This document shows positions 20,626-35,600 of a stretch of 64,000 nucleotides of DNA, piece after piece. How positions within the stretch are numbered: the first letter of the stretch is position 1; the number at the start of each line of letters is the position of its first letter. Origin of the DNA: Perkinsus olseni (Eukaryota; Perkinsozoa; Perkinsida); NCBI GenBank assembly GCA_013115125.1, contig JABANN010000072.1, positions 16,912 to 80,911 of the forward strand, written 5' to 3'. The notes below the pieces were generated by a model. The model had not been told where the DNA came from. It saw nothing but the letters and a program-made list of their open reading frames with translations, and ran no database searches. The position numbers and the translations under genes are program-made.

Positions 20626-23600
20626 CTATACAAACACGATTTGCTTCCACTCCAGCTTTCCGTGCTCCCACAGGAAGTTATGGTCGCGGATAGCCTCCGC
20701 TAGTCGGGGCAGGCGCGTGGCCAGATCCAGACGGATAGGCTTACTCTGAGTGTAGTCCTCCTCTCCGAAGGCATCTAGATGCCTGAAACAGAACTCGGGT
20801 TGAATTGACCTCAACTGTGGTCAGGAAGCCTACAGCGAGCCCCATAATGCTATGCGCTTCGCTCCGCTAGAGATAATATGCACCACACTGTTACCCAGCT
20901 GTAGGAAGACGCATGTGCCTGAGGATAGTAAATATCCCAGAACCAAGCGCGAAAGCATGGCATCCAGGCAAGCTAACCGCAGCCAATGAGCCTCAGCTCT
21001 ACTGCTAGTAATCCTCCGAAGATCCTACGATCTAATCTGGCTCGTATGCAGCCGAGAGGTTATCCCGTCGTTGAGAAAACACACTCTTACAACTCTTATT
21101 GAGAAGATATAATTTTTCCATCAACCAAATTCTCACTGAGCATAGGTTCAACTAATTCGCTGCCAGGCAGTGGATACATGCAACTGTCCTCAACCGTTGA
21201 GCAAAGATACGCTCCCCGCATGTTTTGGGCGAGCGAGATTGCTCCCAACCTACCCAGTCCGCATCGAAGAGCATGTGCTGATACTTCTCCCATTTTCTGA
21301 GATATTCCATCGGGAACGACCAAGTCGGGTGGGCTATCCGTGGGTCCCGAGGGGTCCGCCCCACGCATGGTGAGGCGGCAACAGTCCGAGTTGCAGCACA
21401 GATACCTGCAGCACCACACGCCATTATCCGCTACTGGCCGAAACAAAGCCGGATATAGTGTTCAATACACTACTGCACTGTATTTCTGGGGCGACACCAG
21501 GATCCAATTTAACACGTGAAAGACAATACTGGGAGCGGTGATGGAACTCAGGGGCGGCGTATCGAGCACTCAGAATGCTACAGCATTCAGTCAGGGTGGG
21601 TGATGCAACCGGTGCCGAGACGAGGATCATCACGGCTGATGCCGGTCGTGTAGATCTCTAGGACGCAGGCGTGCGGCACTTGAGGCCGCCAGCTGGCAGC
21701 CAGCAATACTTAAAAGCTTTCAGCTTATACACAAGCCATTCATTAGTCATGGGATGGAAAACCCATCCCTCTAGACTCTCCTTTTCTCGGAAAACCGATC
21801 ATTTCTTTCGGCTTCCACATCGAAGCCACCCGAACTGTAGAGATGCCGCGACTGGAGGCATGAAGGAGCCCTGGGCCTTACGCGCCACATACGAGGCAGA
21901 CAGTGGATAGTCGTGGGACACTTCGACACCGAACGCAACGATGGTTCACAAACTGGGTGTATCTGTGGCAAGAAGGACAGTACGTACCAATACTACGGAC
22001 ACGTTTCGGAACGACACGGCGAGAATACAAGAGAAGTAACTATCGTTCGGCGGTGCTTTTGCGAAGTCGCAATCGACGAGGACTGGCACTCACAAGTAGA
22101 GACTGTCCCACTCACATCCGCTGATAGACCTTGGGCCAGTCCACCAGCACTGCTCCTGCACGGTACGGCACTGCCTCAACCGTGTACACGTCGCCCTCGA
22201 ACTCGAATGGGCCTAGAACTGTCACACAGGCGGGTATCTGAACCGGGACACTTCGATGCATTTAACGGTAACTAATATCATATACAATAATAAAACATAC
22301 CAGATGGGTCGTTCTAGCCTCGAAGTGGCAGCTCATTATATATACTCAGAATAGGGAAGTGATCGGAGCGGGCGGAGCCTATTCTGTCACTTCTGCGCTT
22401 CGTCGTGCGTTCGTCCAGATTATGTCTCCACGACCATGTTCGAAAGTGCGCAGTCTGTGTATTCTCTCCAAGGATAGTTATACCGCTCATGGTGCTTCAA
22501 TCGAGTATTCACTGCTACCGCGGACCGCTGGGCCTGCTCTGCTGACCTTATGGACCTGCATGTAGTCCTCCCATTGTTCCTCACTACTCAGGCGCAGTAC
22601 GAAGTCGTGCGCTACGAGGCGTTCAAACGCTTTCTTCGGCATGCTCACAATGTTGGGGTCCTGCGACTGCGTTACCCTCGGCACCTGCACGACAATATAT
22701 CGAAACACTTTCCTTTAGTAGAGGAGAAAATGTGTTTTCTAACGTTCTCGGGGCAAGATGGACTCACCGTAAGGTATACAAGAGAAGATGAACACTGGGT
22801 GACCATGCCTGCCCTCAGGCTTCTCGCGATACATGCATGGTTACCTGAAGGCTCGGATAAGAAGAAAAATAGAAAGATCTTTCACTAGCCCCAGTATTCT
22901 GTTACGAATAACCCTTCGTTCAGGCTTTTCAACAACTTAGCAACAAACATTGATGAATGTACACTGGGAGCGCTAGCTATTGTCGTTGTTGTACTGAGTA
23001 GTCCCTCAATAGACTAATTGACTAGGTCATCCAACAGCTAAGGATAAGCACTGAGTGGTCGGCAAAACGAAACTCTTCAATGTTGACACGATTCGACGTG
23101 CCGCTACAAATCAGAATTCCTTCAGTGGTTGCAGCCTTGCCGAGTCATTTGCTAGTAATCGATGTTAACGCGAAGACAGACAACTACTCAGCGACGAGAG
23201 AGGAGACCTACTGATCACAGCAGTGTGGAGATCTTTCTTCAGGTCCTGGGCTTCTCGAGTCACTTCAGAGTCATAGTCGATGCCCTCAAACTCGAACTCG
23301 TCACGCGCCTGTCGTGAACGATGTCGAGCCAGATCAGCATGCACTGCTCACTTTCTCAAAGGCCTCCTTTATACCCTGGGGGAGCTTCGACAACAGCACG
23401 CCTGAACAGGAAAGGGGTAAAATATTCCGCTTAAAACGTTGAGAGAAATTGCCTACTGAAATACGACGCACAGTATCGCTCCGAGCTCGGGGGCAGGGTC
23501 GTATCGCTAATACCAAGCACATGGAGAAGGCAGACGACCTGAGCTCGGGAGGTGTCCGGGAAAGGATCCCGCCATCGCCTACCTTCAACAGCACGTCACA

Positions 23601-26600
23601 AGTGCCCACCGCTGCGAGCTCCTCCATCACACTAGGAGCTGCGAGCAAGTCTCGAGGTAGAGCCGCATCCTGACCGCTGAAAAAGGAGAAAAATAATCGA
23701 CCGCGGGACGATGATACTCTACAAAAAATTGAGAAGGAATTCTAATTGAGATTTATTATTTCGAAGGTAGTAGGGTGTAAAATCCTCAAACCAGCAACCA
23801 GGCGAATCGTCGAAACCTCAAACTTGAATAATTTAACATCGATTCATTCTGCTGTTTGCACTTATGATCTCTGGGCCTGGGGGGCCTAATCTTATTTTCA
23901 TCGGGGGAAATGCCCACTACGAGGCTCGGAAAAAATTCCTCAGTGAAGTATCCGATGAGCATTCACGCACTTCAGTGGGTTACGCCGGCAACGGCCAGGA
24001 GAAGTAACAGTTGCAGCACTCACCACATCTCATGCGTCACTTGTCGAATGGGGGCGGCAGATTCATGGAGCAAGGCTCGAATGATGTAACTGAGAAGAGA
24101 CTGTAGCACACTGCAGAATCATGCTGGTGCGGAGGGAACCAGGGATGCTACAGGAATTGCAAAACGAACTAAGCCTCGAAAAGAACGATAGCTCAGTGGG
24201 GAAATGCAGAGCTATGAAGAGTAAAAGCGATTAAACTAGGCCAAGCAATTCCCCTAGGCTTCGGCATAGGAGACGGGATGACCATCATCACGTCACTACT
24301 CACGACGTCGTCACAGTGTTATACGTCGCTACGTCGTACTAGTGACGTACATCATCAGCAAGAAGTGGAAACGGTCGGGCAAAACCCTACACGACATACA
24401 CGTATGCGCAAGACAGCACTCACAATTTCATCTTCTCTTCTGTATCACCATCTATCAAGAGGCTCATGACAAGGGCAAACCAACGATATGATGGGGACAG
24501 AGCCTGTGAAGGGAACTCCAACTGGTCGTACACTGGTGAGAGTATCTTACAGCATAAGGTCGGCAGGTCGACCCCGTCCACATCTGGGCGCATATCAAGC
24601 GAAGATATTCTCGCTTAGGACCATCAGTCAGTGCTCTGGCTGAGTGCACTAGGCCATCTAGCAGCCACGCCCAGGTACGACTGAAACCAGCAAATACTAC
24701 TACCATTATGAATATCACAGTCTATAACGTGCGAGGGATCAACAACGATATCCACAGCTGTTCATTAGTAAGTCCAGAGTACGAGAGACGCCGTTCGAGA
24801 GTCCGAACCAATTTCTACACAGCGAGGTGATCCACCTACTTCGGAGTCAGAGGGCTGGACTCAGCAGTAACAACTTCCCGAGTGTATGCCTCAATAGCTC
24901 CGGCCAACACAAAGCAGACTCCCCGGACGGTGTCCACATACCGAGGCGATATGTGCTCGCCAAAATGGAACTGAAAAAGAACTTCCCATCGCGGTTTCGC
25001 CAAAATTCCGAACAACAGTGATGGGAAACTGCCCGAACCTAATGGGAGCCGTCTGCCCCTCCTTTCATATCGCACATGCCAAAAATGTAACGACATGTTC
25101 CCGACGCGGCCCAACCCCTGATCTTACTTTCTCCCACTGACTGGCATCCATGCCGCCCTGCAAGGCCGGTAGAACCTCGACCAAACTCTGCATACACTCC
25201 AGTCCGAATCGGGCAGCCGACGTCGGACACCCTTCGAAGGTGGTAGCTGAATGAGAGGGCCGCTGAGGAAAACCCTTCCCCAGCCGACACGGGGACAGTC
25301 TCGTGTGGAACAGAAACTGGCCGTTCACTACGATGAGCTACGAAGAATGTGTGCGCGTAGGGGGAGCGCACATGTATTCATGTACCGCAACTTCGTAACT
25401 TACGAAGTAGGGGTTAGCAACTTTCGTAACTTACGAATCGTAGGTGTGTATGTATGGCGATATGCGTGGTGACTACACGCTTTCAAGTTCCACGACATGT
25501 TAAACGTCGGCCGGATGGAAAACAGTCCACTGACGAGCCCTAGGCAGAGGATTACGTTGCAAGACCATCATACCACCACACCCCATCGAGCTGCGGAAAT
25601 CCCTTCTTTCAGAGTGCATACTCACCGAGTGGAGGTTCCTTGAGGCCTCTGTCCTCCGCTGGCGGCAGCAATGCGTTGCAAGGACGATTGCAGTACCTGG
25701 AGAGCGTACCATTACGCAGGTCTATTTGGTGCATCTACTATGCGCCAAGGAGGACAGCAACCCCCCAAAGCTAGCACCATGTCCGAGGAGTCTCTTACGG
25801 GCAAGTTAGATTCCCGACGGAAGCTTCGCGATAACTCTCCCAACACTTCGTATGTAGCAGATGACCGCAACCGTGAATCTGAGGAGGCGAGACACTCAAT
25901 ACCCCACATATAAAGAGTAGCGTATATTAGTGCGATGATCCGACTGGCAACGAGTAAGGCTCGCCCAGCGAACAACACTGCACCGGCACATCATCGCTGT
26001 ACCACGCAACGCAATGAAACTGTACGTACGTATAGACACGATCCGCAGCTGGAGGAGAGGGTACAAGGTCACATCAGAAGGCTTCGACGCTCTTTGGGGC
26101 ATTCATAAATTTTATCACTGCCGGCCACTGACTGCATGCGCCTTCAGGAATACGTGGCACTGTAGCAGTGCGCTGGAATTATCAGCGCGACGGTGTCGCC
26201 GGAAAAAGCGTCGGACAAATTATACGGTGTTTCTCGCCCGTCTTCTTGGTAAAGTTCTGTCATCTTTCTTCGCTTGCTCGCCTCCACGTCCCTCCCTTCA
26301 ACCTTCTGAGTCTCCTTCAAATTCTGGCAAAATAACTCTGCTCCCTCTCCTCCTGCGGGGAGGAGAAGTTAACGAAAGTGCACGTCACTGAAGTGACCTT
26401 CGACTTGCCGTCTCTTGAAGGTCGACAGCGACTAGTAAGTATTGCGGCAGAGGGGCTACGATCCTGCCTCTCGTATATGGAGTGAATATCCCACCACTCG
26501 AGAATGTCTTTAATGTCAACACTCGCCATAACAGTAGCTTGTACGCGGGCGATCTGCGAGTCTTTATGCTGAGCTGCCGCGATATGTGTCCACACGCCCA

Positions 26601-29600
26601 TCAGCCAGTAGCCAGCGATGCCGAACCCAAAGCGGCTGAGAACGGCCTGAACGTGTCTGTAGATTTCATGTGGCCTATGAATCTCCAGTCCATTATTCTC
26701 AAGAGGAAACAGCAGAAGCTTTTCCAGTATTTCTTCGCGGTTGGTTTGATGCCCAGGTGGCTGCTCGGGAAGGAACCGACGAGGTTACGGTATGTTACTT
26801 TCCCGTTGAAATAACCGTGCCATCGAGAGACTTCGGAGTCAAGTAGATGGAACTTGTCCAGTGAAGGAGGGGTGTCCGGCACGACCGTCGTCCCGTACCT
26901 CCCGCATTCTTGGCCCGTATGACTCGTACGGCAGTATGCCCAGCCAAACCGGCGGGTACCGTTAGTTCACGCGGTCAGCAGTCCGAGACATACATACCAT
27001 GCCCCGGAGACAAGTGACTAGCCAACCAACGAAGTTGAACTAAGAAATTCAGCTGCCTTACCACAGCCTTCACACTTGTTGGGCCGGGCGAGAAGAACGT
27101 CATGCTGGGCTGCTGTTGTTGATGGCTTTGCTGCTCTGCCCCTCCACTACTGCGCCGTCTGGGAGAGGCCATGGTGGTCTCCTCAAAGGGCAGTATGGCC
27201 TCGTGAGCTGGTATCTTAGGGCGAGGTATATCGGTGTAACTGAACAGTGAAGCCTCTCGAGCAATATCCTCAGCCTGAACAGAAAACCCAAGGGACCATA
27301 CAAGTCATCATGTAAGAGTTAATACCGCCACATCAATTCATCGACGGCCTTCCAGAAGTCGCTACTCACCCAGGATAGCACGGCGAAATTGCAAGGTTAT
27401 CCATAGAGGGTGATTGAGAAGTGCAAGAATTGAACCAAGGGTGCCATTAAGTTGGAGCAATTGCTGGTAGCCACATGATGCAGCTTGAGGCGTACATATA
27501 GGACGTACAAGATAGAGTTCCACACCTGCTTACGTCGAGACCTCCACGAAGCAAAGGCGTCCTAAGGACCCTGACACAGCAGTTGGCGACTCAGGGAGGA
27601 TACCAATATGACCGAGGGGCTCTGGGTTCCCGCCGAAGCATATAACGCAGGTCTGAGAAGAAAAAATAGAATCCGTAAAATTTCGCCTGATGTCTCACGA
27701 GGTCAAATCATAAAAACGGCTCCGAGAAGTTAGCACGGGACCTTCCAGACTATGAGAGGATATCACTCAGACCATGCAATGCCGCAACGGCTTTCGCGAA
27801 CGATAGTCCGATACTCACATCAGCATCACAGCCAGAGGTGCTCGTGGCCCGCTGCCGCTGCATTGCCGTCGACACTGAGGGGCTCCTCCTGGAGATGCTA
27901 TCGAGGAACTCTTGCTGACGCGACCGAACCTACGGAGCAATTCGCCCAATCATTTCTCTGCTTTAGAGAGACAGCACGCACAACAATCGACCGAAAAGCA
28001 CCGTGGAGAACAAACATCAATAGCTTGTATCCGCGCATTCGCGGACTCCCGGTTCAAGAGGACATACCGATACTTCGACCTTGTGCTCAGTGACGAACGA
28101 TTACCAGGGACATCATCCTCCGCTGGACCAATCGGCGGCGTCTAATCTTGCCAGGATCAATCGGACTTGACCCCGAGAAGGATGAATCCCCACGATGACG
28201 CTTGTTACCTAGAAGGACACAACAAGGACCACCCGCCCGTCGACCCAAGAGATGGTGATGCCGGCGCATTTCACTGGGACCACGACCATGTCAAGCAAGG
28301 AGACGAATGGACCTCCCTCATACTAACATGGTAATTCCATTGGAAATATCCCAGCGAGCCGAGGCTCGTGAGAATGACTGAAAATTTTCCCATCATTCTC
28401 ACGAAACTCGGCTGAGAGTTTTCAAGCTCAATCAAAAAGGTAGGAACTAGCGTGTGAAAGCGTCACGGAGCGCCACACAGCGCTAGCTACCACACCTCGG
28501 AGAACCGAAGGTCATCCGGCAAATGCAATAATCAACATCGGATACGGCATACGTTCGGCATCGGAGCTTCCGTCCCTCTCTTCATCAGCGGCAATAGTCG
28601 TACTCTTCTTCCTAGCTGGTGTGCTCGGGTTCACAGCAACTTCGGGTACCGGTATATTCGCCGATTTCATGCACTGCTCGATCTGCAGCAGACAATTTCG
28701 TGGCGCGCGACAATGACCACACTGACCTTATCCTTGATGCCCTCGTCTTTTCCTCTCACCGCCCTTCTATGCAACGCGTTCAACAGCAGTTCTATCCACG
28801 GATATTCCTGTGCGCAGCTCGGTTTCACCGCCAGGGACCCGAGCATGCTCAAGATACTCTCAGACGTATCTATAACACGATGAACGAGTCGTTCAGAACG
28901 ACCTCCATATCGAGAGCACGCTCCAGACTCGGTATAACAAGATCCAACCGCTCAGGTTCAATTCGGCCAGCGAGGCGGAAAAATTATGCTAATTCGCCCA
29001 CAAATTCCCTGGACTAAGTGAAGAGATAGTATAAGTGAAATCAGACCCACCGATTTCACGCAAATTTTCTGTTTTTCCCGTGTTCGCGCCGGGCGAATAC
29101 GGAGCCCGATGTTTACCTGTGCCCTGAGCTCCTCCTGGAAGGCCTAGCGGTACAGCGATGGGGTGGAGACAGCTTCGAAGGATCGCTATGTTATCTGATC
29201 GACCATGCGAAGTTCAACTCCCCTCCGTTCACAGGGATCATATTCTCGTATCCAAAGCAGGACCATTGGTATTTTCTAAAGTTTCCGAGGTTGCTCGGGT
29301 GATCATTCAATAACCCAGGAGGCCGAAAAATTACAAACCATGACGCACATTGGCTCACATCCGTACCATAACAAACGGAACTCCCACCTGTAGCAGATTC
29401 AGCTCGGACAGCATGGAAGCGACTCGCCAACTGGGGCACAGTAAACGCCTGAAACTTGTATGACGAGGTCGAGGACTGAGGAAGAACAAGAACGCCATCA
29501 AAACGGGCATCAGTGCCTCCCCCTTGAGAAAATAGACTTGCCTCAGCTTCATCCTCCACACATTCAACTTGCTCGTCTTGCGACTCTTGAACTTCCTCAA

Positions 29601-32600
29601 CGCCAAGAGACACAGTGATAAGTCTCAGTAGCAGATGCAGTATCAGATGCAGAAGTCGCTGGTCACCACCCAATGTATCGAAGAGTCCAACCCTGAAAAC
29701 ATACCAAATAATTTCGCGGCGCGCGAAATTTCCCGGAGTGCTCTGTGCCCACTTCACAGCAAGAAGACCAATGAAGCATATCGCCAGGAACTCGGGAGCT
29801 CGAACAAGCCGAAGCGATTGATCCCGCAGATCTTTGTGGACCTGAGAAGAGGCGAAGCGATGCAAGCGTATAAGTCGAACCTCACCGCAGTACTCTGACA
29901 ATTCGAATATAGAAACACGAGAAAGCACGAGAAGTGAGTCACAGAGGAGTGAGCTTGGCCGAGCTTCTCCCAAATGCCCTCAACAATCTCCATCTGGCTG
30001 CCTCCTCACCTTTGCCCGTTCATGGTTATAAATAACATCCTCGAACCACCACTCAGTGAGCGTTCGACGCTCTCGCTTCAAGTGAGCAATCTGAGAATGA
30101 ATGACAGCACTAGTGGGCAACCTGGGAACGGAGAAAGCAGTATCCGAACTCGACCATAGGCACGATGACGACCTTCCAAACATGATTTACAGCCTCATGT
30201 CGACGACTAGACAGCTTTCCTGATGATGTATTCTGCCCAATACACCGAACTCGCACCAAACACAGACCCCACCCACGCGACTGCAATCGAGCGACTCAAT
30301 CCACGGAGAAGAATGGCGGAAAATGCCCAAAATGCTACGGGGAAAAGATCCAAGAATTCTGGAAATACTTATTCTAATCATCGGCTCGGCAATGCTCTCG
30401 AGAAGACCGAAAACTCGTCACACTCTGATTCATACCGCTGTTGGTGCATTAAAATGTCACCACCACAACTCTCCCCCTCTCACCAGTCTTTCCTCTACAT
30501 CCTGCTGTTCCCTCCACACCCAAGTGGGGTGCAGCAAGTCCACGAGGCCCCACTGGTCTTCCCTTAGAGTATATGAACCTGCCAGCAAAATTTCTCAGTG
30601 ACGGTGTCGTTATCATCTTCGCGCTCCCTCCACTCACTGCGTTGCCCAGCAGTATTTCTAGTATCTTCCATTTCTGTCTTCGCCACGGATGCAAGATTCT
30701 CTTGCAAAAGCTCAGCATCCGCTACCGCCAAGGTATTGGTAAACTTGTCAAGGCGAGGATCTCTTGCGTACGACATCCTAAGTACCATAACATTCTGAGA
30801 CCCTCCTCGGCAATTATCTCGACATCATCAACTCACACGACGTCTCGCGATGTCTTCCGAGAGACGACGAAGGACCGACTCGCTAGGCAGTAGGCATCGA
30901 TCGACAGTCGCGAAGGAAAGGAAAATCATCAGTTCAATTCAACCACAATAATTCCAAATGTTCCAAATTCCAAATGCCCCTTTGGTGCCCAAGCCTACGT
31001 CAGTTGCCCAGCAGCAGCCAACCGCTGCCTCAGATGCTGCCTCGAAGTCACTTCCGTGTACTGCTTTCCATCACTATCCGTAGTACCCGATGCATACGGC
31101 GATACCAAAGCACAGAGAATCTGAGAATCACAACAGCGCTCGCCAAGACGATCGATTTAACTGAACAGCACACACGAGAAGGTCTCCCTCTCGAAGCGTA
31201 CCTTGACCACACAGCACAGCTTCTTGACGTATCTTTCGCCCTCTTCAACCGAGGATGAGCTCATCGGTGGGATATATTCACACCAGGCCACGGTCGGTCG
31301 GATTCCAAATGCCGACAACAAGTGTCTGATTCACAATGAAAAAGTTTTTGCCCCAAAATCGATAAACCGTTTTGAAATCTTTTGGATACTGCACTGAGCC
31401 ATACTCTACAAGAGCGAGTACTTTTCGCTAGCCCGAAAGCGGCAGCAGTATACTCTTGGCGGATAGGCTAACTGAATCGAAAGAGTCAAGCAGCATCGAA
31501 AACAAGAAAGCATTGGTCAGCTCGACGCCCCGCTGGCTCCGCAACCCCACATAGTGTTCTGTTCAACGATCCCGAATCGGAATGGCAGACTTGAAGCTCA
31601 CTTTATGAATCTTCCAGAGTCATGGCAAAGTTTGCTGGTGAGAAGGACGGCGAGGAGGTCAAGATCAGCAAAGGCGTGGTGGAAGTAGTTGGCTACATAG
31701 AACTCGTGCTCAGAGCGTACGGCATCACCTAAGGGCAGAACCACTCCGGCTAAGATAGGAGATCGCAAAACATTAGTTAGGAAATCGCAAGAGTTCAAGA
31801 TTTGCCAGGGCCCCTGGGATGCTTCCCCCACAGTCAGCCGACAAAACCGAGCGGAGACCCCTCTGAAGCGCTCTACCAACGAACCTGCTCCAATACTAGT
31901 AATCACGAGAGGAAACACTCATTAGGAAATCGCAAGAGTTCAAGATTCATAAAGTCAGCCCTGCCACCCTGCTCACCATTTCTTATCCACAGCCCGCTGC
32001 AAACTTCCTCGTGCTGGACCAACGCCCTCAGAGGGAACTCCAGCAACCGCACTATCTCAAAATCATCATCGTCACGAAGTTGAGCAGGGACACAGCTCAG
32101 GCCAAACCTGTATCAAGGGAGAATCTTCCGCGTGCGCAACAGAGCGCATCTTACTTGTGTATTGTGAGCGTATAAAGTGCAACATACAGCCTCGACAAAG
32201 ATACGTGCATCGAGCACAAGTCCTTCCCACTATCCCATCGCCTCGAGGCAGCCACCATCTTGGGGAGCAGATCCCGACCCTCGGACCAGGTGAATGGTGA
32301 CGGCAAAGTACCTGGTCGGAAAGTGGTACTCAGAGAAGCTAGGCGGCGACAATGGTCGAAGCGACGAAAGGGATAGGTGAATATCAAAAATCTTTTCAAA
32401 TCGGGAGAATAACCTCCACGAGCACTTCAAACCATATATAGCTACAACACGATATGACAGTAGTATACCAATTCAGGGCATCGCCGCCCCTCCGATCGAA
32501 GACTGCAAAATTGTGGACATTCTGCCGCCCTGTGTAGATCTGTCAACGATACCCTTACTTTCAGCGGACGAGAGAGCCCCAATGGCTCCAACCCCAGGAG

Positions 32601-35600
32601 CCAGTCTAGTCTCCCAGTCAATAAGCGCCTCTCGAACTTGCAGTAAGAGGTCACCACACAACTGTGCAGAACCGTAACTGACATCCGCAGTAATCGCCGT
32701 AGAGACTGCTCATTCAACAACGTGTGTCTACGACGGGTGGACTACATTCCTGTTCAATTTACGGTATGAGAAACCACTGACCCGAGATTCGTCAGCTTGG
32801 GTATCGGCCCGAACTATAAATAGTATTACTCATTCAAAGGCGATGAATTCACTGAGCACCCATTCAACCGGAATTATTCCTGGCACCAAGTTCCGATTCA
32901 GCCATCAAGAATTCAACTATAAGCTATGCCACGGACATCTAAACCTGCACGCATGCGCAAACCTACTGGTATATTATATCGACGATCAACCAGGAGTGAC
33001 TGACCGCGTCGTTGTGAAGGGACAAAGCGCCGGTCCACTCAGGATCGGAGAACCTGACAACAACAGAAGGATTTTCACATGTAACTAATGGAGTATTGCG
33101 ACGCGACGTTGAACAGTTCCTGATAAAAATCACTGAGCAAAGATGGTTGATGAAAACGTCATAAAATCCCCGCATAAAATGCACGATGAAAATTACTCTT
33201 TCATTTTTGTGTATATTTTGCGACTGTCCATAGATACAGCCCGGTCAAAAAACTGTCCAGAGCCGAATTCATACTATGAATATACCAGGGTTCAGAGCTC
33301 ATTAGGTCAGAAGTCTGTAGAGCTTTCGATTGGTGTAAGTCTCGTAGAACAGCTCTCGCTTCTCATCGAGAAAAATGATTTTTAGATTTTTTTGCCGACC
33401 CAGAGTTAATTAACACAGTGATCTGGTGCTATCTCCCGTGGGAGATCAGCTCTGGACAGTTTTTGTCGACCGGACTGTAGTAAAGGGTACCGGTGAAGCT
33501 TACTCGACATGAGCTCCTCTCTGCACTCTATGAGCGTAGCAGTACTGCGCCAACTTCAACATCTCACACCAGCCAGGCATGACAATCCTGTAAATGAACC
33601 ATTCGAGGCGGGGAAGAGTGACGCAGGCTCACTACTCTTTCATAATTTTGCCATCATCTCGCATGATAACTTCATGGACCTAGCACGAAGACGTCAGTCA
33701 AGACTCGAACAGTGCCACCGCGCATGGCAAACCCAAACAAAGTGGCTTCCGGTCATTCTACAACGATCTGTTCAGGAGCGGCTACTCGAAACAATCAACA
33801 AGGATAGGGTTTTCCCTTCGCGCTCAGTCCAGCCTAGAATGTTTCTAGTAGAAACATCGGCTAGGCCGCTTCAGCCGAGTCTGCGAGTTCACTAGTCTAG
33901 TGCCACTAGACTAGTCGTGTCGCGATTTTTCCAGCGCTCAGCAGAGCCGCGGAGCCTGTCCGTCTTCTCAACTTTTCCCAGACGTAGGCGGCAGTGTAGG
34001 ACTTCTCGAAATTATCGCACGCATACGGGCGATATCTCGCATGGAGGTATCCAAACGCCTAGTTTGCGGATGAGAACACAAACCCGTGCCTGTGATGCAC
34101 TCTTACGGCATGACGAAGAAAAGCTCCTAGCACACCTTGAAAAAAGGGTTCTTGACATTGGTAGCACCACTGTAACTTAGTTTCATAACTAGTAATATCG
34201 GTGCGGCCGCACTGATGAGGCCTCCCTGATGCTCGAAACGGCGGAACATAATGATGCCGGGGCAGCGTCGCTCAATTGTGTGTCCGGTCGCGGCCCTTCG
34301 GTTTACAGGGGCCGTGCGTGATCTTCGAGATTAGATTAGATCTTCTTGATGGCGTACCCCGGCGAAAGTCACATCATCATAGCTTAAACTGATCACCTCG
34401 TCCGCCCGAAAGAGGCCGAAGATAGCGACAATGCCTGCTACCTCATTACCAGCAAGAGAGCGCCACAGAGCGGCAAGTCCTGCAACTCGCCGGTACTAGC
34501 TCCCAGTACCCTGAAAAGCATATATGCTGCGAAGATATCTCCGGTGAAGGGCTCGTCCTCTTCTTGGCTGAATGAGAATGAAGATGAGCCTTTCTTATAG
34601 GTCCGCCAGCTTGCTCAGTGGCGCTGGGTCAGTGCTTCATATCACCAGTTGATATAACTTATATGGCATATCATATAAGCAATAACTTGGCATCCCTACC
34701 TCTGTTAGTTCGAATACGTTTCGGGTTATTAGTTCACCGCTAATTCTCATTCCGCGGGATCACATCACAGTCTCGAGAGAGCACTGGAAACCCGCTCGGC
34801 AGCGGCCGACGTTGGCGACACGACTCTGCAACCGATGCTGTAAAAGATCCATGACGAATATGCGACATAGTCCAGCGCACAGTGTCATCCCCTCAGACCT
34901 CGTTTGCACGACGAGGCGTCCTCGTCAGCTGCCGGTACACGGATCTGATTCAGATATGAGCAGTAAAGGCGAGGGCGCACTCTGGTAGTCTTTTGGGGAG
35001 TAATTGACACGACCCAACTTCGAACGGCTCGCAGAAAACTCCGCAGTTCGGGAAGTACTGCCGTCAGGCGACGCGGATCCAAACCAGTTAAGCTTGCAGG
35101 CTGAACTGTAACGCTCCTTTGGACAGCTACCCTAACATACCACCATCTCTATGATTAGGAAATCCACTGAGGGATACCCTAAGGTTACGACGGAGAGCTT
35201 TCTTGTTGAACGCGATTATCCGACTCCTCGGGAATACCACATACCAAACTTCCTAATGGCAGAGCCACGGTGAGCCGAGCTCCCTTAAGTACGATGCATG
35301 AGGGTCGTTAGCTGAGCTGACTCAGCTCTGCCACGATGATTGCGCCCGAGGTGTCCATTAGCCTCGGTCCCCTATCCTTGAAGTACCAGGCATATCATGG
35401 GGGGTTCATTGCTCATTCAATCAATGCGAGAATAGGCGTCGGCAGGCCCATGACATGGACGGCAACTTGCCCTGCCGAGACTAAACCGTTAGCGAACGTT
35501 CCATCTCGAAGCTGCGAAGCAATGGTGGCCTTGAGGTGACGGTGACCTCGCGCCATCACCTTGCGGTATTTCCGCACCCACTGCGTCACCGTGACCGTCC

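Noticed and set aside
28169-28333. Plus-strand frame starting MNPHDDACYLEGHNKDHP
   Set aside because: The translation looks sensible but is short, lies inside the minus-strand UBR gene and has no family match or splice support.
29635-29898. Plus-strand frame of 87 residues across the 29710 motif
   Set aside because: It is opposite UBR exons and contains the intron motif in its middle; chance opening is more likely.
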